A stretch of 64,000 nt of DNA from an uncultured Oscillospiraceae bacterium (lineage in GTDB: Bacteria > Bacillota > Clostridia > Oscillospirales > Ruminococcaceae). This document shows positions 24,900 through 33,257 of this stretch, piece after piece. Position 1 is the stretch's first letter, and each line of letters opens with the position of its first letter. The DNA lies in NCBI GenBank assembly GCA_910587335.1, contig CAJUMG010000002.1, positions 1 through 64,000 on the forward strand. The letters are read 5' to 3'. A program made the translations under genes and the position numbers. The notes beneath the pieces are model-generated. The model ran no database searches, was not told the DNA's origin, and saw only the letters and a program-made list of their open reading frames with translations.

Positions 24900-25659
24900 T
24901 CTCTTTCCCTCCCGTCGCCAATACTGTCAGGGTCTGGGCAATTTGCTGATACATTTCCTCATTGCTCATCCTGCCTTTATGCAGCTGATGATAGACCATG
25001 CCGTCTTTGATAAACAGCACCCGGCCCGCATGGCTGGCCGCCCGGGTGGAATGGGTGACCATTAAAATGGTCTGCCCCTCCTCGTTGATCTGCTGAAAAA
25101 AATCCAAAAGGCTGCCGGTGGCTTTGGAGTCCAGCGCGCCGGTGGGTTCGTCCGCCAGCACCAGCTTCGGGGAGGTGATCAACGCCCGAGCTACTGCCGC
25201 GCGCTGCTTCTGTCCGCCGGACACCTCGTAAGGAAACTTTTCCAAAAGCTCGAAAATCCCCAGCTTCTGCGCAACGGGAACTAACCGCCGCTCCATTTCG
25301 GGATAGCTTTTTCGGGCCAGCACCAGCGGAAGCAAAATATTGTCTTTAATCGAAAAGGTGTCCAAAAGGTTAAAATCCTGAAAGACAAAGCCCAGGTTGT
25401 CCCGCCGGAAAGCGGCCATCTGCCCGTTTGGTATGCGGACGGTATCCTTTCCCGCCAAAAGAACCTGGCCGCTGGTGGGCTTATCCAGCGCCGCCAAAAT
25501 ATTTAAAAGGGTGGTTTTACCCGAACCGGACTCACCCATGATGGCGACATATTCCCCCTCCTCCACCGAAAAATTCACATCGGTCAAGGCCTGTACCTGA
25601 TTGGCTCCAAACCTGGCAGTATAAATCTTCTTCACATTTCTGACCTCTAAGAGCGTCAC
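24892..25659 (-). CDS. BceA-like ABC transporter ATP-binding protein
   Basis: 255 residues. Walker A GESGSGKTT (42-50), Q-loop FVFQDFNLL, signature SGGQ (147-150), Walker B with Asp170-Glu171 (LVLADEPTGALDS), switch His in MVTHSTRAA. Belongs to the MacB/Bce group of ATPases that energise FtsX-type permeases. Start GTG at 25659 with a GGGGG stretch upstream. A response-regulator binding site lies at 25753-25770 in front of it. Confidence 0.9.
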   Translation of the reverse strand: MTLLEVRNVKKIYTARFGANQVQALTDVNFSVEEGEYVAIMGESGSGKTTLLNILAALDKPTSGQVLLAGKDTVRIPNGQMAAFRRDNLGFVFQDFNLLDTFSIKDNILLPLVLARKSYPEMERRLVPVAQKLGIFELLEKFPYEVSGGQKQRAAVARALITSPKLVLADEPTGALDSKATGSLLDFFQQINEEGQTILMVTHSTRAASHAGRVLFIKDGMVYHQLHKGRMSNEEMYQQIAQTLTVLATGGKEIE

Positions 25660-25752
25660 AACAAATCCCCCTTACAAACGGTTTTTCTCTTTTTAGTTTA
25701 AGGAAAACGGCGCCGCTGTTCCATCGAATCAGCTTACATTTCGCCGCTGTTT

Positions 25753-25770
25753 CCTTACAATTTTGTAAGG
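25753..25770. promoter_or_regulatory. BceR-type response regulator binding site
   Basis: Perfect inverted repeat CCTTACAA-TT-TTGTAAGG. It contains TTACA-N4-TGTAA, which matches the TNACA-N4-TGTAA box described for BceR-like regulators. It lies upstream of the ATPase-permease pair and downstream of the kinase gene, the usual place for an inducible promoter of a Bce transporter. Confidence 0.75.
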
Positions 25771-25779
25771 TTTAAAGAA

Positions 25780-26772
25780 CTATTCAACCTCCAGCTCCCG
25801 CCTGGAAAGACCAATGACCACCGTTGTGCCCTGTCCCGGCACAGATTGAATCGAGATGGTGTGCCCCAACAGATCCAACGCTCTTTTACAAAGGTTGAGC
25901 CCAACCCCGGTGGACCGGGAGGTTCTGTGTCCATTACACCCGGTGTAGCCCCATTCAAAAATCCGAGGCAGATCCTCTGGGCGGATACCGATTCCCGTAT
26001 CCTGGATGTACAATTTTCCCTGTTTGCTGTAAACCATAACGCTGCCTGAAGGGGTATACTTAACCGCATTGCTCAGCAGCTGAACGATAGCAAAACGCAG
26101 CCACTTTTCGTCAGTGAGAACCGTCTGGGACAGATCCTCTAAAACCAGGTGGATCTTTTTATAGATAAAAAGGGCCGACACTTCTTTGACCGCCTGTTTT
26201 ACAATCGCCTCCAGCGAACAGCGGCACAGGACCAGATCGGTAAAGGACCCGCTCAGCCGCTGGTATTGCAGCGCCATGTCCACATACTGCCTGGCCTGGA
26301 AAAGCTGTAGCTCCAAAAGGCTCTTGTCCGGCTCTTTTTCCTTTAGCAGAAGGTCGATGGCTGCCAGCGGCGTTTTCGCCTGATGGGACCAAAGGGTATA
26401 ATACAAGGCTGTATCCGCCTTTTCCTGCTCCCACTTCCGCCGCTCATCCCGGCAAAGGTCCTCCGCCTGCTGTAGGATTTCCCAGAACAGCTGCTCGTCC
26501 AGATCCTCTACCTCCTCCAAGCCATCTGGCCGGCAGGAAAACTGTGCCTTTTTCTCCTCCAGCCGCCGGATTCGGTGGAAAAAGCGCCAAAAATCCGCCA
26601 ACGTGAACAGAAAAAATAGCGTCACCATTAAAATAGCCGCGTATTCAATTGGTTTTAGGGGTATGCGGTACAGCCAACAGACCAAAAACAGCAAAAACAG
26701 CTGAAGTGCAATCAGCAAAAAATACCGCTTTCGGCTTTTGCCATATCTGGCCAGCAGCGTCCAAGCCCTCAT
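25780..26772 (-). CDS. BceS-like intramembrane-sensing histidine kinase
   Basis: 330 residues. Two closely spaced N-terminal membrane helices (about 17-36 and 43-63) with almost no extracellular loop, the mark of kinases that sense through a Bce transporter rather than directly. DHp His in LWSHQAKTPLAAID (about residue 130), HATPase with LSNAVKYTPSG, DTGIGIRPEDLPRIFEWGYTG and GVGLNLCKRALDLLGH. Its ATG overlaps the stop of the response regulator gene (ATGA). Confidence 0.9.
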   Translation of the reverse strand: MRAWTLLARYGKSRKRYFLLIALQLFLLFLVCWLYRIPLKPIEYAAILMVTLFFLFTLADFWRFFHRIRRLEEKKAQFSCRPDGLEEVEDLDEQLFWEILQQAEDLCRDERRKWEQEKADTALYYTLWSHQAKTPLAAIDLLLKEKEPDKSLLELQLFQARQYVDMALQYQRLSGSFTDLVLCRCSLEAIVKQAVKEVSALFIYKKIHLVLEDLSQTVLTDEKWLRFAIVQLLSNAVKYTPSGSVMVYSKQGKLYIQDTGIGIRPEDLPRIFEWGYTGCNGHRTSRSTGVGLNLCKRALDLLGHTISIQSVPGQGTTVVIGLSRRELEVE

Positions 26773-27449
26773 GCGCCGGTCCTCACAAAATAACCAAGCC
26801 CTTTTTGGGTGCCAATCAGCGACCGAAGCCCCATTTCCTCTAGCTTTTTTCGCAGACGAGCCACGTTGACCGTCAGGGTATTTTCGTCGATAAAGCTTTC
26901 ATCCTCCCACAGACTTCTCATTATGCTTTCCCTAGAGACAATTTCCCCACGGGATTCCAGCAGCATTTGCAAAATCCGGCTTTCGTTTTTGGTCAGCTGG
27001 GCCTTTGCCTCTCCACGCCAGACGGTCCCCTGACCAGGGTTTAAGGAGATATCCCCAAACCGCACCAGATTTTTCTGTGCGCCGAAGGAATAGACCCGGC
27101 GCAGAACCGCCTGAATTTTCGCCAGCACCGCTTCCATGCAAAAGGGCTTGGGGATCAGATCGTCCGCTCCTTGGTTGACCGCCATGATCAGATGTATGTC
27201 ATCGCTGGCCGAGGTCAAAAACAATATGGGCGTTTGGCTGATTCGGCGGATTTCCTCGCACCAATAGTATCCGTCAAAAAACGGCAGAGAAATATCAAGC
27301 AGCACAAGATGGGGTTGGTATGCCTCAAACTGCGCTAAAACATCCTGAAAATCCTCTGCCAGCTGTACCTGATATCCCCGGTGGGAAAGCTGCCGGGACA
27401 GTGCTTCCCGGAAAACCACATCATCTTCGACAATAAAAATTCTATACAT
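26769..27449 (-). CDS. BceR-like OmpR family response regulator
   Basis: 226 residues: receiver domain with phosphoacceptor Asp in VLLDISLPFFDGYYW (about residue 52) and an OmpR-type winged helix (LTKNESRILQMLLESRG..., SFIDENTLTVNVARLRKKL). Coupled to the BceS-like kinase. Would bind the palindromic site at 25753-25770 and switch on the transporter genes. AAAGGAG upstream of the ATG at 27449. In the 206-base gap before it I see a TTGACA on the minus strand near 27543-27538, but no well-spaced -10. Confidence 0.9.
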   Translation of the reverse strand: MYRIFIVEDDVVFREALSRQLSHRGYQVQLAEDFQDVLAQFEAYQPHLVLLDISLPFFDGYYWCEEIRRISQTPILFLTSASDDIHLIMAVNQGADDLIPKPFCMEAVLAKIQAVLRRVYSFGAQKNLVRFGDISLNPGQGTVWRGEAKAQLTKNESRILQMLLESRGEIVSRESIMRSLWEDESFIDENTLTVNVARLRKKLEEMGLRSLIGTQKGLGYFVRTGA

Positions 27450-27655
27450 TTTCCCGCTCCTTTACCCTGACATTTTACAGCGCCTTTGTCCGAAACAAAA
27501 GATTCCCCTTTTTTTAAACGATATGGCGAAAAAATTTTTGTCAAATACCGTTTCCCTTTCAGCAAAGAACCAGTCTCCCCCGGCCAGCAAAAGGCAGGTG
27601 CTAAAAAAGTACCGTCCCCACGGCGAAAAGCCTCGCCATCGCGGGACAGTGCTTT

Positions 27656-28204
27656 CTATTTTCCCGGAAAAAGCGTCACCGAAGCAATCTCCTTCGCGCA
27701 GACGCACAGCGTATACCCTTCGCGAAACGGCACAAAGAAAAGCTTTTTGCCCTTTGCATAAGGCAGCAGCCCATGAGCGTCCGCAACCGAAAAGCGACTA
27801 AAATGGCCGTCGATCCCTTCACCGGAAAGCTTTACAAAGCTTTCCTTGGCTGTCCAGACCCGGTAGAAGTCTCTGTATTCGACCGATTGCAGGTATTCGT
27901 CCTCCAGCCGGTGGAAAAAACGCCGGGACAGGGCCTGCCGCCGGACTTCCTTGTGAATTTGCAGGTCCAGCCCCAGCGGCTGACCGGCAAACCCGCCCAG
28001 CCAATATTCCCCGCTGTGGGTTACCGAGCAATGAACATGCGGCGCAGATGGAAAATAGGGTTTGCCTTTTTCCTGACGCCTTATCTGCCAGCGGTCCTGC
28101 GCCCCCTGGACCGATTCGCCTGCAAACATCGCCGCGCTGCGTACAAGGCACTCCTTTGAAGAGGGACGATTTGGCCCGTACCAATAGACGATCACCTTGT
28201 TCAT
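27656..28204 (-). CDS. Sfp-type 4'-phosphopantetheinyl transferase
   Basis: 182 residues. Conserved motifs of the Sfp/Gsp family: HCSVTHSGEYWLGGF, LGLDLQ (Asp80, Mg2+-binding) and FYRVWTAKESFVKLSGEGI (Trp117, Lys120, Glu121). Transfers phosphopantetheine from CoA to a serine of carrier proteins in the cytoplasm. No NRPS or PKS is present in the window; the nearby DltC (Ser34) is a possible client, though most bacteria use AcpS for DltC. AAAAGGAGGAGGG precedes the ATG at 28204. Confidence 0.9.
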   Translation of the reverse strand: MNKVIVYWYGPNRPSSKECLVRSAAMFAGESVQGAQDRWQIRRQEKGKPYFPSAPHVHCSVTHSGEYWLGGFAGQPLGLDLQIHKEVRRQALSRRFFHRLEDEYLQSVEYRDFYRVWTAKESFVKLSGEGIDGHFSRFSVADAHGLLPYAKGKKLFFVPFREGYTLCVCAKEIASVTLFPGK

Positions 28205-28301
28205 CCGCCTTCCCTCCTCCTTTTCGCTTTCTTTCGTGGCTGGCCTGTTCCAAAAACATCATGCCAAGCTTTATGGCATACAGTCCGGCCTATCGCACTG
28301 C

Positions 28302-28341
28302 AAAAAGGGACAGCGCCAGGCGGCAAGCCCATCTGTCCCCC
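28302..28341 (-). terminator. terminator after luxS
   Basis: On the minus strand GGGGGACAG pairs with CTGTCCC across a roughly 19-base loop and is followed by TTTTTG. Confidence 0.6.
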
Positions 28342-28398
28342 TAAAAGTCAGATCCGGTTTTAAAGCTTAAGATACATAAAAGCCAGGCCATTTGGCCC

Positions 28399-28878
28399 CT
28401 ATTTTGGATAAACCAAATTTTCCTCTTTGATACAGTATAGACAGGTGTCGAGATATTTTTTCGCCTGCCATTTAGCCATCATAAGATTTTGGTCCAGATA
28501 GTTTCCGCAATCCTTTGCAGCAGCACCGGGGATTTCCCCTTCAAAATCGCGGATAAACTCGAACATGCCGGTAACCAGCTCGACCATATCCCCAGAGGTA
28601 TAGTCGCCGTTTACAATCAGATAATTGCCGGTTCGGCAGCCCATTGGCCCAAAGTAGATAATCCGATCCGCCCAGGTGGGGTGATTGCGCAGATAGGTAG
28701 CGCCCAGATGCTCAATGGTATGCAGCTCCGCCGTATTCATCACCGGTTCCCGGTTGGGCTTGGTCATCCGCAGATCAAAGGTGGTCAGCACCGCATCTCC
28801 AGCCTTGTCCTTTCGGGATACGTAAATACCCGGCAGTAAATCTAAGTGATTGATGGTAAAGCTTGCAATTTTCTGCAT
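28399..28878 (-). CDS. luxS: S-ribosylhomocysteine lyase LuxS
   Basis: 159 residues, full length. Zinc ligands His53 and His57 (HTIEHLGATYLRNH) and Cys124 (DCGNY), plus the catalytic Cys81 in MGCRTG. Splits S-ribosylhomocysteine into homocysteine and DPD, the precursor of autoinducer-2, as part of the activated methyl cycle. ATG at 28878 with AAAGGA upstream; the open frame further upstream is not coding. I found no SAM riboswitch in the short leader. Own promoter and terminator. Confidence 0.97.
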   Translation of the reverse strand: MQKIASFTINHLDLLPGIYVSRKDKAGDAVLTTFDLRMTKPNREPVMNTAELHTIEHLGATYLRNHPTWADRIIYFGPMGCRTGNYLIVNGDYTSGDMVELVTGMFEFIRDFEGEIPGAAAKDCGNYLDQNLMMAKWQAKKYLDTCLYCIKEENLVYPK

Positions 28879-28926
28879 AAAAGCACATCCTTTCACAAAT
28901 ACAAAACAGCGTTTTTTATCAAGGCT

Positions 28927-28955
28927 ATTATACTCCCGACTGGTCAAAACAGCAA
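28927..28955 (-). promoter_or_regulatory. luxS promoter
   Basis: On the minus strand TTGCTG (28955-28950), 17-base spacer, TATAAT (28932-28927), about 50 bases upstream of the ATG. Confidence 0.6.
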
Positions 28956-29022
28956 GAAAAATTCCCTGCGCTAAAGAAAAAGCAGGAGGGTTTTTGCAAA
29001 AAATAGGATTCATCTGCTGCGC

Positions 29023-29139
29023 TCAAAACGCGCTGTAGACAAAGGCAACTTCGCCCCCCGGGGCAAAGAGCCAGAAGGCCAGGAGGGCCAAAATCGCCAG
29101 CAGATACCAGCCATACCGGGCCGCAGGATGGGCAAACAC
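29023..29139 (-). CDS. dltX: DltX-like small membrane protein
   Basis: 38 codons from GTG 29139 to TGA 29023, too short for routine gene callers. It starts VFAHPAARYGW, has one membrane helix (YLLAILALLAFWLF), and ends GGEVAFVYSAF. Known DltX proteins have the same plan: a short HP-x-x-R start, a single helix and a conserved C-terminal F(I/V)Y(N/S)xF, whose tyrosine is reported to relay D-alanine between DltB and DltD. AAGGG lies upstream of the GTG, and the gene begins 8 bases after the dltD stop. A longer version from a TTG near 29175 is possible. In many Firmicutes dltX is first in the operon; here it is last. Confidence 0.75.
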   Translation of the reverse strand: MFAHPAARYGWYLLAILALLAFWLFAPGGEVAFVYSAF

Positions 29140-29146
29140 CCACCCT

Positions 29147-30358
29147 TTACCCTTCGTAATAATAGTCGATAAGCGCTTTATCAACCGCCAGCCACCCCTT
29201 CCAGCCGATGTGCATCACATCACATAGAAAATATTCCTCGTACTCATACCCAGTGAGGTCCAGCATCTGGACGCCATATTCCTCCGCGATCTCCCGGACA
29301 TTTTGGTAATACTCCTCCCGCCGGTCAGCGGGAAAGCCGGTGTAGTCGCTCCACTTGCCATGCAACGGCACATGGACAAACAGCGGCTCGATCCCCTTTT
29401 GGCGGCAGATTTCAAACAGCACCCGCAGGTCGTCATACTCCTTAGAAACCGAGTAGCTCAGATCCCTGTCCCGGTCCCGCTGCCGTTCCAGCCGGGAGCC
29501 GATGTAGGTGGTGTAGTAATCGTCCAGCATCCAAAAGTCGTTGTTGCCGCTCATGGCCTTGCCTTGGGCGATGGCGTTCTGTTCCTCCGCACTCCAGTCG
29601 ATGGCGGGCAGGTTTGCCGGGGCAGAAAAATCCTCCCCGGCCGCCAATATCTTCCGGGCGGATACCTTGTCCTTTAGCTCGTTCAGATACCGGCTAACAG
29701 TGTAGTAGGGGGTCAGCACCATGTTTTTCACTCCGGACAAAAAGGTGGGCTCTGCCCGGTGAGCCGCCAGTGCGGAAATGGCCGGGTCCACCGGGGCGGC
29801 ATTCGGCAGGGCCTGGTACTCCTCCAAAAGCTCCGCCACCCTGCCTGAAAGATAGGTTTTCACCTCATCGGAAAGGGTATCGTCCGCCAACAGCTCCAGG
29901 TACTGCTGGGGGGAGAAGTTCGCCATAAACAGGTCCGGCGCGATACCTTCCGGCACATAGGACTGTGGGGAGGTGATGAGCACCACCTTTTTCCCTCGAA
30001 GCGCGTCCCCGGAGGCGGCGATTTCCAGCGCATGAATCAGTGACTGGCAGGAACCCCGACCGATAATGTCCACCTGGAACCCTGCCCGTTTTTCGGCAAA
30101 GAAATTGGCCGGATGGGTGGAAATTTCGGTGGTGCGCAGCTCGCTGGAGCCAAAGATGAGCAGGGTGTCCTCCTGGGCGGCGGACTGCTCCACCAGATAC
30201 CGGCCGGTGATCTTCTCGGTGTGGTTCACATTCCCCACGCTGTCCCGCCAGGGGGGCATGGTATTTGTGATCACCGCTCCAGCTCCCCAAAACAGCAGGG
30301 ATATTGCCAACAACAGCGCCACAGCCGGGAGCAGAACCGCTTTTGCCGCCGCCCTCAT
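29147..30358 (-). CDS. dltD: D-alanyl transfer protein DltD
   Basis: 403 residues. One N-terminal membrane helix (LLPAVALLLAISLLFWGAG), then an extracellular SGNH-like fold: catalytic Ser in IFGSSELRT (about 71-72) and the His in DVMHIGWKGW near the C terminus. DltD takes D-alanine brought across the membrane by DltB/DltX and passes it to teichoic acids. Its ATG overlaps the dltC stop (ATGA). The domain order and motifs are complete. Confidence 0.93.
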   Translation of the reverse strand: MRAAAKAVLLPAVALLLAISLLFWGAGAVITNTMPPWRDSVGNVNHTEKITGRYLVEQSAAQEDTLLIFGSSELRTTEISTHPANFFAEKRAGFQVDIIGRGSCQSLIHALEIAASGDALRGKKVVLITSPQSYVPEGIAPDLFMANFSPQQYLELLADDTLSDEVKTYLSGRVAELLEEYQALPNAAPVDPAISALAAHRAEPTFLSGVKNMVLTPYYTVSRYLNELKDKVSARKILAAGEDFSAPANLPAIDWSAEEQNAIAQGKAMSGNNDFWMLDDYYTTYIGSRLERQRDRDRDLSYSVSKEYDDLRVLFEICRQKGIEPLFVHVPLHGKWSDYTGFPADRREEYYQNVREIAEEYGVQMLDLTGYEYEEYFLCDVMHIGWKGWLAVDKALIDYYYEG

Positions 30359-30588
30359 CCCAGTTTCTCCCGGATCAGCCTGGCGATGGCGGCGGGGGTG
30401 GCGATGCTTTCCCGCGGCAGACTGGCCATATCCAGGGAAACACCAAAGGCGTCCTCCAGCTCCATCACCAGCTGGATGGCGGCGAAGGAATCCAGCAGGC
30501 CCTCCTCAAACAGGGCCAGCTCCGGCTCAATCTCCTCCGGCCCGGCTCCGCATATTGCCGCAAGTATCTCAGCGATTTTTTGTTCCAT
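30355..30588 (-). CDS. dltC: D-alanyl carrier protein DltC
   Basis: 77 residues. ELALFEEGLLDSFAAIQL holds the phosphopantetheine serine (Ser34), in the DltC-type context GLLDSF. Carries D-alanine as a thioester from DltA to DltB. ATG at 30588 after AAGGAG; the frame is open further upstream, inside dltB, but not coding. Confidence 0.93.
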   Translation of the reverse strand: MEQKIAEILAAICGAGPEEIEPELALFEEGLLDSFAAIQLVMELEDAFGVSLDMASLPRESIATPAAIARLIREKLG

Positions 30589-30602
30589 GCTCTCACGCTC
30601 CT

Positions 30603-31733
30603 TTACAGTAATCTCCCGGAAAAGATCAGCAGCCCAAAGGCAAACAGGTGGAAGGTCACCGCCATACAGCACAGCTGGCTCCAGACCTGCCTTTTCAGCT
30701 TTTTGAAGGGCTTCCAGTGTAGATCAAGGTATTCGTTGAGGCACATCAGGGCGCTGTGGTAGGCCCCGTACAACAGGTAGTGAGGGGCCAGCCCGTGCCA
30801 AAGACCCATGGTCATCATGGTGAGGATATACCCGATATAAGAGGCGGTGCGGGGATTTTTGAACCGTTTGTTCTTGAGGGACGCCATCACGAACCGGGTA
30901 TACACATAGTCCCGCAGCCAGCCGGAAAGGGAGATGTGCCACCGGGCCCAGAAGTCCTTCATGTCCACACTGAAAAAGGGCTGGTTAAAGTTTTCCGGCA
31001 CCTGGATGCCCAGAATGTACCCCGTCCCGATGGCCATGCTGCTGGACCCGGCAAAGTTGAAAAACAAAAACAGGGTATAGCCGTACATATAGGACAAGGT
31101 AGGCAGAATACCTTTTGCAGGCAGGGAAGAAAGCCAATACTGCCAAATCAGTCCGCTTAAAACGATAGCGGAAAAGGCCCCGCCAATGAGCTTCCAGACC
31201 CCTTGCCGCAGCAGGAGGATATATTCCTGCTGGGAGTTTTGGCCCTCTAAATCGGCGAGGAACCGGCGGCACCGGTCAATGGGACCTGAGCTGACCGAGG
31301 GGAAGAACAGCAGGAAATAGCTCCACCGGAAGAGGGAAATTTCTTTCACCGTCCCGTCGTGGAGGTTTAACAGCACCTCCACCCCTCGGAAGGTCATGTA
31401 GCTGACCCCCAGCAGCCGGAACACGGAGAAAACCGACCAGACCTCCCCCAGTTTTACAAAGGCAAGGGGCAGCAGGGCCAAAATCATCGCCAGCCAAAGG
31501 ACGGGGCGTTTTCCCTTCCACCGGCGGAAAGCCAGGAATACCGCTCCCTGCCAAAGATAGAAGAGGATGAGCCATCCCAACTGTCCGCCCTCCCCAAAGA
31601 CGATGCAGAGCATGACGAGCGAAAAAGCAAAGCCATACTGTTTGAGGGATTTCCCCATCAGCCCCAGCATCACAGCGGGGGTCAGGAACAGCGCCAGCAG
31701 GTAGAAAAACAGCAGACCGGAATAAGGGGTCAT
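30603..31733 (-). CDS. dltB: D-alanyl transferase DltB (MBOAT family)
   Basis: 376 residues, about eleven membrane segments. MBOAT marks: FWARWHISLSGWLRDYVY and the catalytic His313 in MGLWHGLAPHYLLYG. Moves D-alanine from DltC to the extracellular side. The ATG overlaps the dltA stop by 4 bases, so translation is coupled. Confidence 0.94.
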   Translation of the reverse strand: MTPYSGLLFFYLLALFLTPAVMLGLMGKSLKQYGFAFSLVMLCIVFGEGGQLGWLILFYLWQGAVFLAFRRWKGKRPVLWLAMILALLPLAFVKLGEVWSVFSVFRLLGVSYMTFRGVEVLLNLHDGTVKEISLFRWSYFLLFFPSVSSGPIDRCRRFLADLEGQNSQQEYILLLRQGVWKLIGGAFSAIVLSGLIWQYWLSSLPAKGILPTLSYMYGYTLFLFFNFAGSSSMAIGTGYILGIQVPENFNQPFFSVDMKDFWARWHISLSGWLRDYVYTRFVMASLKNKRFKNPRTASYIGYILTMMTMGLWHGLAPHYLLYGAYHSALMCLNEYLDLHWKPFKKLKRQVWSQLCCMAVTFHLFAFGLLIFSGRLL

Positions 31734-33244
31734 GGCGTTCCCTCCAGACTGGCAGCAAGGGCCTTACGGTCGATTTTCCCATTGACATTGAGGGGGAAGG
31801 ACTCCACCGCGGTCATCTTCCGGGGGATCATGTAGGCGGGGAGATACGCTGCCGCCTGTTTTTTCAGAGCGATGGCCCGCTTTAACGGGGTGAGGCCATC
31901 TTCCTCCCGCAGCAGAAGGAACGCCGCCAGGTACTGGACCTTGCCATCCCCGTCCCGCACCGGCACTACCGCTGCCCGCCGGATGTTGGGCAGTTTTTGT
32001 AGGTTTTCCTCCACATCCTCCAGCTCGATGCGATAGCCGTTCAGTTTTAGCTGGTTGTCTGCCCGGCCGCAGTAGTAGTACAGGCCGTTTCTCTGATAGC
32101 ACAAATCACCGGTGCGGTATCCCCGCAGGCCGGTGGTCGGGTCGGTGAAAAACGCCTTTTCGGTGAGGTCCGGGCGGCCAAAGTAGCCGGGGCCTACGGT
32201 GGGGCCGAGGATCAGCAGTTCGCCGGGTTGTTCCTCGCCGGTGACCTCCGCACCGTCTCGCTCCAGCTGCAAAGTCACCCCGTCAATAGCCCTTCCAATG
32301 GGGATGGTGCGGCTGTCCCGGCGCATTTCTTCGGTGATCTCGTCGGCGGTCACTAAGACGGTGGCCTCGGTGGGGCCGTAGGTGTTCAGGATCCGGGCCG
32401 CAGGGAACCGTTCCGCCAGGGTATCACAGAGGGTATGGGGCAGCACCTCTCCACAGAAAAGAAACTGCCGCAGCCGGGGCAGAAGCTCCTGGGAAAAGCC
32501 CCTGGACTGGGCGCATAGTTCCCCGAAGGAGGGGGTAGATACCCACAGGGTCAGCCCCGATTCCCCCAAAGCCGCAAAAAGCTCCTGCAAATTCCCGGTC
32601 ATGGCGTGGTCTACGGTGAACAGGGTCATCCCCCGGCTGATGCCGGCATAGACCGCGCAGCCGGAGACATCGAAGGAGTAGGACACCTGATGCAGCACCA
32701 CTCCGCCATCCGCTGGGTAATAGGGCAGCAGTCCCCGGCAGAAGGCGTCCAAATTCCCGGCGGTGATGGGCACCCCCTTGGGCCTGCCGGTGCTGCCGGA
32801 GGTAAAGAGGATGTAGGCCGGGCCGGCATCCCCCACCCAGTATTGCCGGGAGATGGGGGCCGCAGAGCCGCCCAACAGCGGGGCGAGGTCAGCGGGTGAC
32901 AATACCACAGCGCCGCAGTCTGGCACCCTGCCGGTAAAGTCCACCACCACCCGGGGCTTTACATCCCCGATGATCTGCCCAGCCCGGCCCTCCGGCACCA
33001 CGCTGTCAATGGGGACATAGGCCCGGCCGGATTTCAGTGCGCCAAAGAGGCAGCAGAGAAGGTCCGTCTCCTTGTCCCCACAGATCACCACCGGGGAGCG
33101 ATCCGCCCCAAAGGTATTCAGCAGCCAGGCGGCAAAGGCGTTGGACCGGGCGTCCAGCTCCCGGTAAGAGAGGGTTTCTTCCCGGTTCACCAGCGCGATC
33201 CGGTCGGTTTTGGCAAAGAATTTCAGTTGTTCCAGTACAAGCAT
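31730..33244 (-). CDS. dltA: D-alanine--D-alanyl carrier protein ligase DltA
   Basis: 504 residues, usual length. Adenylation-domain motifs: YILFTSGSTGRPKGVP (about 144-159), NTYGPTEATV, GYRTGDLCYQ, QLKLNGYRIELED, and C-terminal NVNGKIDRKAL with the catalytic lysine. Activates D-Ala with ATP and loads it on DltC. AAAGGAGGG precedes the ATG at 33244; the open frame to 33526 overlaps the upstream lipoprotein gene and is not used. Confidence 0.95.
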   Translation of the reverse strand: MLVLEQLKFFAKTDRIALVNREETLSYRELDARSNAFAAWLLNTFGADRSPVVICGDKETDLLCCLFGALKSGRAYVPIDSVVPEGRAGQIIGDVKPRVVVDFTGRVPDCGAVVLSPADLAPLLGGSAAPISRQYWVGDAGPAYILFTSGSTGRPKGVPITAGNLDAFCRGLLPYYPADGGVVLHQVSYSFDVSGCAVYAGISRGMTLFTVDHAMTGNLQELFAALGESGLTLWVSTPSFGELCAQSRGFSQELLPRLRQFLFCGEVLPHTLCDTLAERFPAARILNTYGPTEATVLVTADEITEEMRRDSRTIPIGRAIDGVTLQLERDGAEVTGEEQPGELLILGPTVGPGYFGRPDLTEKAFFTDPTTGLRGYRTGDLCYQRNGLYYYCGRADNQLKLNGYRIELEDVEENLQKLPNIRRAAVVPVRDGDGKVQYLAAFLLLREEDGLTPLKRAIALKKQAAAYLPAYMIPRKMTAVESFPLNVNGKIDRKALAASLEGTP

Positions 33245-33257
33245 GGGCGGCCCTCCT

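Noticed and set aside
28879..29022. SAM riboswitch in front of luxS
   Set aside because: The leader from the predicted promoter is only about 45 bases and has no SAM-box features.
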